From assembly GCA_009103225.1 (NCBI GenBank), contig RHPI01000008.1, positions 141,795 to 189,580 of the forward strand: a stretch of DNA of 47,786 nucleotides, given 5' to 3'. Position 1 is the first letter of the stretch. The number at the start of each line of letters is the position of its first letter. Of this stretch, positions 40,052-47,786 are shown piece after piece. Below the pieces are notes generated by a model. That model saw nothing but the letters and a program-made list of their open reading frames with translations, made no database searches and had not been told where the DNA came from. The translations under genes were made by a program, and so were the position numbers. The stretch comes from Chlorokybus atmophyticus (lineage: Eukaryota > Streptophyta > Chlorokybophyceae > Chlorokybales > Chlorokybaceae).

Positions 40052-42120
40052 ATGGCGGACAAGCGCTTGCACATAGTGTCAGTAACGCAGGGCTTGTTGT
40101 CGGTGTTGGTGGCGAGGATGGCGGGGGCGTTGGCGGTGGCCGGTGTCGCCGCTCCCCCTACTCGCTGCGGGAGCTTGAGGAGGTCCTTGTCCGTGGCCTC
40201 CTCTGACGGACCGTCTGGCCGGCAGCAGCCGGCGCCGCAGGTGGCTGGCTTTTTCGCCAGATTCAGGAGGCGGCGGCCACTCCTGCTGGGCGCCGCCGCC
40301 GCCGCTGCCGCCGCTGTGGTAGCATGCGTCGCCTCACCTTCCTCCAGGCTAGCTCAGGAGCAGGTGTGTGTGCATGTCTCTGACGCCTACACTGACTAAA
40401 GCAAGCAGCTTCCCCCCTTCTCACCTGTGCAACCCACCAGGCCAGCGCTGCTGAGGACGCTGCCGCTGCCTTTGCCGCCTCCCCGTTGCAGCATGTGCCT
40501 GTGGATCTTGAAACCGATGCAAACGGCGTCGAACGTGTCGCGTATAGGTGGATTGCTGGAAAGAAACTGCTTTCTTGCATGCTGGCTTGTGTGGACTGCT
40601 TCATGCTTACAATGCCACCACCGCCAATGGCTTCAATGCCATGCTTCTCGTCTTCTGTGTTGGCATGGCTTGCTGACTCTTGGTCTCCCCTCTCAGGCCG
40701 GATGGGTGGAACCGTTGGGTGTGGGAGGGACACAACATCAATGTAAGCCTGAGCTCTCTGCAGTAGCTTGGTTCGCACTCTCGACACAACCTCTTGTGTG
40801 AGGCTGACCGAGTGTATGTGTCTCTTTCAGTACATCAAGCATGGTGAGACGGGTCCACCTGTAGTGCTCGTGCACGGGTTTGGAGCTTCAGCATACCACT
40901 GGAGGTCAGTTTCTTGACTGAGTACTTGTTCATGCTTGCTTCTGAGCAACCAACCGACAGTGTATGTACTACCTGTGGCAGGTACAACATCCCCGCGCTG
41001 GCAAAGCATCACCGCGTGTACGCCCTCGACCTGTTGGGTTTCGGTCTGAGTGACAAGGCGACGGGTGAAACGGTGTACGGCTCGGAGCTGTGGAGCCGCC
41101 AGCTCGCGACGTTCATTGACGAAGTGGTTGGCGGGGAGCCGTGTGTCCTCGCCGGCAACTCACTCGGCGGATTCGCATCGCTACATACAGCCGCAGACAA
41201 CCCTGACAAAGTGCGCGGGGTCGTGCTCCTCAACGCTGCAGGCCGCTTCGCCGAGGTATGCCACATGCACGCACGCATGCACGCACATGTGACACATGTG
41301 CACTGCCAAAACGCACCATGTTGTGTAATTCCGCATGGGATGTCGTTACGGGGTATCATATCAACTGCCCACTTTTTCAAGAGAACGGCTTACAGCTTCA
41401 ACACATGTGCGAGTTGTGCAATAACCTTCAACACGTTTGTCTCATACACACGTACACAGGCCCAACGTGCTGCAGTAGCGCTAGTTGATCCCGAGAGCAA
41501 GCCCGCGGTAAACTCGGTGTTGAGCTCCATGATGACCCCTTTTGCGACCATGGCGAAGCGTGCGGCGATCTACTACGCGTTCGTGCGGTCGAAGGAGGAG
41601 GGGTCAATCCGGTCCGTGCTGAACAATGTGTACATCAACTCCGCCAATGTGGACGACGACCTCGTGCGCAGCATCCGCGACCCCGCCCTCCACAACAACG
41701 CCTACGAGGTGTTCTACCGCGTGTCCTCGCAGGTAAAGGCAACAACAATGATGACATGAGTCAGGTGCATGCTGAACTCACGCCTGCTCTGTGTTGCGTG
41801 TATGTGTGCGCGTATGTGTATGCATACTTGGACTCACTGTGTGCATGTTGTGTGTATGTTGATGGGGTTGTATGTCTCAGGTCCAGGGTAATGCGCGCAT
41901 CACGTTCAACGACCTAATCACCCGCCTCGAGACCGCCCGCACCCCCATGCTGCTGTTGTGGGGCGACCGCGACCCGTGGATGCGCTCAACCACAGCCGAT
42001 CGGATTGTGTCGCTCTACCCGTATGCCACACTTGCGCGCCTCAACGCAGGACATTGCCCCCATGATGAGGCCCCTGAAGATGTCAACAGACACTTCCTGC
42101 GCTGGTTGGCCAGCATTTAA
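40052..42120 (+). CDS. Plastid-type alpha/beta hydrolase (At4g36530-like)
   Basis: Seven exons, 40052-40363, 40441-40547, 40697-40742, 40831-40904, 40982-41255, 41460-41732 and 41881-42120, encode 441 residues. The fold is clear: HGFGASAYHW (oxyanion loop), ALDLLGFGLSD, and the nucleophile elbow GNSLGG (Ser240). LLLWGDRDPW (Asp393 likely) and AGHCPHDE (His420) complete the triad. The stretch LNNVYINSANVDDDLVRSI is diagnostic of the At4g36530 family, related to pheophytinase and chlorophyll dephytylase, though the substrate is not established. About 150 residues precede the domain. They start Ser/Arg/Ala-rich with a hydrophobic Ala stretch near Arg-rich residues, consistent with a plastid transit peptide. 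A later start at ATG 40118 is possible. The gene is divergent from WDR11. Confidence 0.9.
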
Positions 42121-42913
42121 TAGTCACGTTGATACTAGTGTTGGAGAATCTGGGAGCACTACGTGTGCACTGCATGTACAGCATTGGTTTAGAGCATGAC
42201 TCTGCCTCGCAGTACCACACGTGAAGTGGATGTTGTCTTGGGTGAGGAAGCATGGGCACTGTTGTGTTTGTCATGCTCAAAAAACAAGTTGTTGCTGTTG
42301 TTGCTGTCGCAATTGGCAGTTTTATACTTGCACCTGTGAGCTTCGAGGTAGTGAAACAGAGTGCACAGAAGTTGGCTATGGTTAACACCAGTACCGCCCG
42401 AGCAGACAGCACATGCCCTCTTTATCACTAACTCTTGTCTGCACTAACTCTTCAGCTGACCTGTCTACGTACAGACAAGACATTGCCAGTGGCAATGCTC
42501 TCTGTCCCTAACCAAGCTGCCACTAGTGCCTACTGCAATCTCTCAGCAGACACTCTGCAAAGGTGTTGTATCACATAACCAAGACACTGTCAATTATCTT
42601 TTAGGAAGGCTTCTGAGTCGCAAGCAGTACCCGATCTCCTTGTTGCATGGTAAGCAGCATCCACTGCGCACGAATATCTCACATTGCCGTTAGTGTTCAC
42701 GACAGCAGCAGCAGCACTCCTGCTCATGCATCCGCTTGTGTGGACATTTGAACTTGAGGGCGAGGCGTTGCTTGCCGTGGGTGTGCTTTGTGCCAAAAGA
42801 CCGCCCAGTCGGATGCGCAGCATGCGGGCTGCGTGCTTCAGCTGCTGAAGTGCAGACGCGATGAGAGGTAAGCATTGTAATAAAGAAATAACGAGGGTTC
42901 TACTGCCCAATGC
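42121..42913. other. Convergent 3' intergenic region
   Basis: This holds the 3' ends of the hydrolase and of the J-domain gene on the opposite strand. No further gene is recognised. Confidence 0.5.
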
Positions 42914-45237
42914 TCATCCAGCTTCATCCTCCTGCTCTTTCATCTGCTGTATTATTCTCTGCCGCTCCTGTGCCTGGAAATTGAGCAGCCAACCCAAAAT
43001 GTAAGCTGCAAACAATGAACATCACATGAATGCTTGCAACTACCACACAACGCAACCAAGAAACCACAACAATGTCCACGCACCTGGCGCATCAGTCTCA
43101 GCGTGACATTCTCATAATCCTTGAGCGACGTGGGCGCCACGCTCGGCGCGGTTCGCGCCGCTTGAGGAATGGGAAACGCGGTACGAGCACCACCAGCAGC
43201 AGCAGCGTGGCCGTTGGTGTGCGGCGGCACTGCGGGTCGCGCCATCGCGGCTGCCGCAGCGCCAGTAGTGGTATTCGCCTCTGGATGCGAAGGAGCTGTA
43301 GTGGTAGTGTCATCCACCGTGGCGCTCACGTCGGCCATTGTAACTAAGAGAGGGTTGCTGAGGTCTCCGCATAAGCTTTGTGAAGCCAAACGCTGCAGGA
43401 GAGAGTTGATGAGAGAGTGAGTGTGAGACTAAGAATGCATGCGTTTCTGGATGCGCACGAGTGCGGGCATGCCAGCAAGCATGTGTGTGCATGTGCATGT
43501 GCACGCATCAGTACACAATATGCTAAACTGTGAGCCAGATGCAAGAGTGTACTGTTAACACGCATGTATATGTGCATCATCCACCATCCAACCACGCTTT
43601 CAATGCGCAACACAAGCCGATATGCTTGACGATGCATCAAGGTGATGGTTTCCTACTTGCCATACCGCTGCATCAGAGGTGGCCATGACAATGAGGGCGC
43701 TGCCCTTCTTTTTCTTGACGGTGCAAACGACCACGTCCTCCACAGCGCCAAACACCTCAAAAATGGCACGCAGCCGTTCCACACCGTAATCATCGGCACC
43801 GCTCTCGCCTCGACTCCACCGGGCCTATGGCAACAAGTCAACAACAGCACTCTCTTCTACAACCAACATGCCTGATAGCAACCTACAACCCGTGACGCAA
43901 CAACAACTCAAGCTTCACCTTCACAGTCCTTTCTATGTGCTCCGCAGCCAAGTTGGCCCCAGCTGGAGCTGTTGACGAACAAAACACAAACAACAGCAGC
44001 AGTCAGTGCATCTTGCAACTCACACAATACAATATTATCTCTCACAACCATGTAGCCTGTGCGTGCGTACCTGCTGCTCGTGCTGCGGCTGCAGCCCTTT
44101 CCCGCTCCTGCTGTTGTCTGGCAAGGCTGTCTCGTCGCAACCGCGCAATCTAGAAGCAACAACCAACAAACCAATGTTGATGTGGGGGTGTTGTGTTGCG
44201 ATTACATACTGAAGTGTGGTGCACGACAATGGTGCGTGTGTTGCGGTGACCGCAAAAAGTGTACTGACCTCAGCGGCGAGTCGGCGCTTGGCATCCGCTA
44301 GCTCGTCCCGCTGCTCTGTGAACTGCTTCTCTCTCTTCTCCAACTCTGCAATCCCACAACAAGAAGATGATTAGTTACATGCCACAGACACCAGAGTACA
44401 GTTGCTGAAAAACCTGATAACATATACCACTCAAAGAGCATTTCATAATGATAGCAAAGTGCACAACAAAAGTTGCTTGCTGGCCAAGTCTTGCGAAACA
44501 GTCAACAGGAGAAATCCAAGTAGAGCATGCGAAGGACTCGCTATTCAACAGACCAATACAGCACAGGCAGAGCAGCCTTGGCGAATGCGTGTATGAGTTA
44601 AAGTAGCACTTCACACCAACAATCAGCAGCGATGTATTTGCATCTGGTGGGAGCATGTGCACGCGTGTGTGTGTGCGTGCGCGTGCGTGTACGTGTGCGT
44701 GTGGGCGCGTGTCATATGTTTTCAGCAGCATCCTCAACGAACATTACATGCACGGGCCATAGCAGCAGCAACAAACAGCAGCAAGCATGCTTATACTCAA
44801 TGAGTACATGCATGTGCTTGCATACATGCGTGTGCACGTGTGTGCGCTCGTATGCATACTTATGTATGCGTTCGCTTACGCAATTGCCAGCATCCCCATT
44901 AAACAGAACACGCACACACACCTGCAACGAGCTTCTGCCTCTTGGCGCTATGCTGCGTTCGTCTTTGCGCCGCATCTGCTCGTGCCTTCAGCACAGCATC
45001 ATAGGCTGCTCGTGCCCGCTCGTCTGTGAGAAACTCGTAGGCCCTCTGCACCCGCTCGTACTTGGCGGCGGCGGCGGCGGGGGACACGCCCTTGCCGGGA
45101 CGCTGCTTGTCGGGGTGGTAGAGAAGAGCCAGACGACGGAAAGCCTTCTTGACGTCCGGAGCTGGAGCGCCGGCGTCCAATTCAAGCTCCTTGTAAGGGT
45201 CAAGGTCGTCCAGGCCGCCGGCCGCCACGTCCGCCAT
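42914..45237 (-). CDS. DNAJC17: DNAJC17 / Cwf23-type splicing J-protein
   Basis: Seven exons, 45237-44922, 44345-44269, 44149-44071, 43968-43919, 43824-43666, 43392-43084 and 42973-42914, give about 349 residues (human 304). The J domain fills residues ~12-75 with the HPD motif at 41-43 (LLYHPDKQRPGKG). A charged coiled coil follows (LEKREKQFTEQRDELADAKR; LRRDSLARQQQERERAA), then an RRM-like domain at ~175-227 (LRAIFEVFGAVEDVVV, KGSALIVMATSDAA). The end DYENVTLRLMRQ plus QERQRIIQQMKEQED matches human DNAJC17 closely. These proteins stimulate Hsp70 and work with the spliceosome. An Ala/Thr-rich insert between the RRM and the tail is lineage-specific. Intron 1 is 576 bp and could hide a small exon. 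Confidence 0.92.
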
Positions 45238-46190
45238 CCTACCCACGAGCCTAGCTGGTCTGGTTGAGGGTTAGTCCAGGAAACCCTAATTCACCGAAAT
45301 CAGTCGCCGCATACTTGCTTTGTGGTCCCCGTATGCGGTCGGCCTGGTATTCGTAGCCTCGTGATCACGTGACCCAACCGCGTGTGACAGATCTGGTTAG
45401 GCTGTGTCGTAACATAACAGCCAAACTGTTGCCTACGCCTACAGCATGCACTGTACATACAATGTGGTGCAATGATGTGCTTGGTGGCTGCTAGTGCGAG
45501 CTTGTGTGAGACTGATACCTTGTGCAGTAAGTGATACAGAGATTGTGTCTGCACAGAAGACAGATCATGACCGGTGATTGCATCAATCAAGAGACATCAC
45601 ACGTTGCATTCAAGAGAGTGCTGTATGCCTGAGCGAGCACTTGTCGTCTTGATTATCAAGATCTTGGCGTTGTGAACGACCAGAGATGCATCTCCTACAA
45701 TGCCTGTTAATGAGAACTCTGTTGCGTCGTAATGATGTCCACAGTAAGACACTGAGGTTCTTAGGCAGAGATTCAATGCGAACCTTGCTGCCAACTCTAT
45801 GCACCCTTAATTGGTACTATAATGTACTGTTATGGGTATGTCAAAGTTTCAACATGTACAGCAGCGCAGCTCTCACGCCAACAAACAAGCCAGCTGCTGC
45901 CCGGCGCTTGGGCAAGACTTTTGACACGCTGACTGAATCACCAGGAATGAATACCATCTTGCGTTCATGATGACATTGTCCTATCCTGCGGCAAATATCA
46001 TCAGAACAGTGTCTCAGCACCACACACAGCAGATCATGCATTGTGCCTTGCCGCAGTGCAATGTGCATATGCGGTGCCTATACCTGCTGCACTTGGAGCG
46101 ATCAGGGTTATTGCTTGCTTTGCAATTAGCACAACCTTGCTGGCTTGCTCCCTGTGGCTTGCTACCTGCCTCCCTTGCCAGGTAAATGCT
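45238..46190. other. Intergenic upstream of DNAJC17
   Basis: This stretch of about 950 bp between the DNAJC17 start and the ARPC4 stop has no recognised gene. Confidence 0.5.
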
Positions 46191-46825
46191 TCAAGCGAGG
46201 GGTTTGAGGAAGTCTGTGGCGACGGCGCGGCCACGTGCGTTGACGGCGAGCTTGAGCTCGCTGACCTCCTTGTCAAGATCCTCAAAGAACTGGAGTATGA
46301 ACTGGACAAGGCGTGGGACAACCATGCGTGCGGTGTGTGCATTTGTGATGAGGAAGCTCACGTGGTAGCCCTGCACGGGTCTCTTCCTCAGCACGGGGAA
46401 GCCCGCCTCCGCCCTCTGCGCCAGGAACCTCAGGAACGCCGCCGCCGTCGCCGCCTCCAGGTCGTCCATGCCGCCTCTCAGCCTGAGGGAAACCCTAGCG
46501 CTGTTGATGGACGCCTCTATCAGGCAGCACTCGCCGCCCTCGCCGCCCCGAGCCAGCATCAAGGGCGGAAGCACCACCTCCGGACACCCCGACTCATCCT
46601 GGGAGAGAAATCTGTCAGCCTATCAACCAGTCTGACTATGACAATGACAATGACAGCCACCTCCACACTCACCTGGGCAAACTCCACCTCCGGGCGGTCG
46701 TGGCGCTCCACCGCCTGGCAGGGGAATGCCGATAGGCAAAGCGCCGATCTCAGCGCCGCACCCACCGCAGCCAGCCACAGCGCCCTGGTTGGGAACGTAT
46801 GCACCGAAGCCGCCTTCGTCTCCAT
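46191..46825 (-). CDS. ARPC4: Arp2/3 complex subunit 4 (ARPC4)
   Basis: Two exons, 46825-46673 and 46598-46191, encode 186 residues (human 168). ARPC4 forms the core of the Arp2/3 complex with ARPC2 and nucleates branched actin. Clear matches to the family are ALCLSAFPCQAVERHDRPEVEF, EASINSARVSL, FLITNAHTARM and ELKLAVNARGRAVATDFLKP. The N-terminus is longer and not conserved; ATG at 46825 is used, and another in-frame ATG at 46849 would add eight residues. The loop after the first exon (PPLMLARGGEGGECC) is slightly expanded. It starts back to back with the gene at 47105. Confidence 0.92.
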
Positions 46826-47104
46826 CTCCCCCGCCACAGCCACAGCCATCGCCGACGACACCAACCACAACGCCCACAATGCAGTGTAACCCAGCTATGA
46901 GCCGACTCAAACACGCCGCTTGGCATCCACTTCTCACTTGATGATTCAAGTTGAATCACGTCAAGGTGATTTACTGAGCCTAAATTAATTGACGATCATT
47001 TACTGCCTCACTGAATCATCGTGACTGTGATACGAAGTTGCTTGACAGTTAGCGTAATCAAAGTGCGAGCGGCGGCGTCATCGGCAGCAGTGTAGCCTGC
47101 GGCC
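46826..47104. promoter_or_regulatory. Divergent promoter region ARPC4 / unknown gene
   Basis: About 280 bp separate the start codons of two genes that point away from each other. No conserved element is recognised. Confidence 0.4.
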
Positions 47105-47325
47105 ATGCCGGAGGAGGCGGAGGCGGCTGACGACGACGGACGGGTGCGGTGGTGGGAGGAGAGTTGGAAGGACGCGAAGAGGGAGGGTCAGGGTGAGGGG
47201 CGGGGGCGGGGGCGGACAGTCGTTGGATTGGCGGTGGTCTGCGGGTGGATGGGAAGCACTGCGCGGCAGCTTGGACCCCACGCCAGACTGCTCACGGCGC
47301 TGCACTGGAAGCCCCTACTGTGCAG
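47105..47325 (+). CDS. First exon of an unidentified gene
   Basis: ATG at 47105 opens a 73-codon exon ending at a strong donor, CAG|GTGAGTACG. It starts MPEEAEAADDDGRVRWWEES, is Gly/Arg-rich in the middle, and ends LLTALHWKPLLCR. The acidic start, the good splice site and the divergent position relative to ARPC4 support it. I do not recognise the family. Its end resembles the exon-like segment at 4190-4238, but that may be coincidence. Later exons are not identified before the window ends. Confidence 0.5.
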
Positions 47326-47786
47326 GTGAGTACGTATAAGGGCATGTATCAATAACATTATCATAACATTTTTATTGTTACGAATTGTTGAGCGGTTGGT
47401 GTAGTTACTATCAAGGTACAGCTGGGTGAGTGTCCCCCTATTATTGCATGCCCAAAGGCAAGCCGTCCACATGTTAATTATGCAAGAGACGACTCCAGAC
47501 GATTTGCCTGTGCAGCACTGCATTTGTCATGCTGAAATGATTGTAAGCACATTGGTAGACAGTCACATATCAAAGGAGTCACGTTACGTATGCTTCAAGG
47601 TGGCCCAGCCTTGCATGCGCAGCTAGTCAGCTTGTGGTTGACAATGCATTATCCGCCCAACCCCATCACACCACCACCAACTATTACCACTGCGCCCTCC
47701 CCCCCGCACCCGGAACATCACATACGCACATGCACGTGCATGGACACATGCCCCCCCCCCACCCCACAGGGTAATGCGCGCATCAC
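47326..47786. other. Intron or intergenic sequence ending in a repeat of hydrolase exon 7
   Basis: No coding sequence is recognised. A poly-C run (about 47750-47760) is followed by CAGGGTAATGCGCGCATCAC at 47767-47786. This is identical to 41884-41903 inside exon 7 of the alpha/beta hydrolase. It is either a contig-end duplication at a homopolymer or the acceptor and start of a paralogous exon (GNARIT). Confidence 0.6.

Overview
This is a nuclear genomic window from a eukaryote, most likely a green alga. The genes are rich in short spliceosomal introns. I reconstructed about 65 of them; all are GT-AG except three that look like GC-AG. Several proteins have plant-type features. The uS11 (RPS14) protein begins [12 protein letters not shown], as in land plants. 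The rhomboid protease ends in the Cys-rich tail seen in plant RBL1/RBL2. The FHA protein resembles Arabidopsis FHA1/FHA2, and the alpha/beta hydrolase resembles the plastid At4g36530 family. The species cannot be named from the sequence alone.

Layout. Positions 1-10.5 kb hold a small family of BTB/POZ genes: A and B on the minus strand and a broken copy C on the plus strand, with a diverged ~600 bp segmental duplication and long microsatellites. Positions 10.9-12.2 kb encode a 91-residue lysine-rich protein on the plus strand. Positions 13.06-17.20 kb encode MCM8 (minus, 16 exons). Positions 19.73-21.83 kb encode choline-phosphate cytidylyltransferase (minus, 8 exons), between AT-rich islands (18.5-19.4 and 22.4-25.3 kb). 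Then come uS11/RPS14 (minus, 26.35-27.59 kb), a rhomboid protease (plus, 28.26-30.52 kb), an FHA-domain protein (minus, 30.89-32.66 kb), WDR11 (minus, 34.98-39.79 kb), an alpha/beta hydrolase (plus, 40.05-42.12 kb), DNAJC17/Cwf23 (minus, 42.91-45.24 kb), ARPC4 (minus, 46.19-46.83 kb) and the first exon of an unidentified gene (plus, from 47.1 kb).

The genes are unrelated housekeeping functions: DNA repair, phospholipid synthesis, translation, membrane proteolysis, trafficking, splicing and actin. They form no operon or pathway cluster. Three pairs start back to back and may share promoter regions: RPS14/rhomboid, WDR11/hydrolase and ARPC4/unknown.

Assembly quality matters here. There are two N gaps and several isolated n bases beside poly-G runs. 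Exact local duplications abut those runs (5405-5732 repeated at 10497-10826; 25355-25494 repeated at 25496-25634). The last 20 bases repeat part of the hydrolase exon 7. I found no convincing previously undescribed system. The most interesting items are a perfect hairpin that places an MCM8 5' splice site in its loop, GC-AG introns at one conserved site in the BTB paralogs, a perfect 48-bp fold-back repeat, and the decayed third BTB copy.
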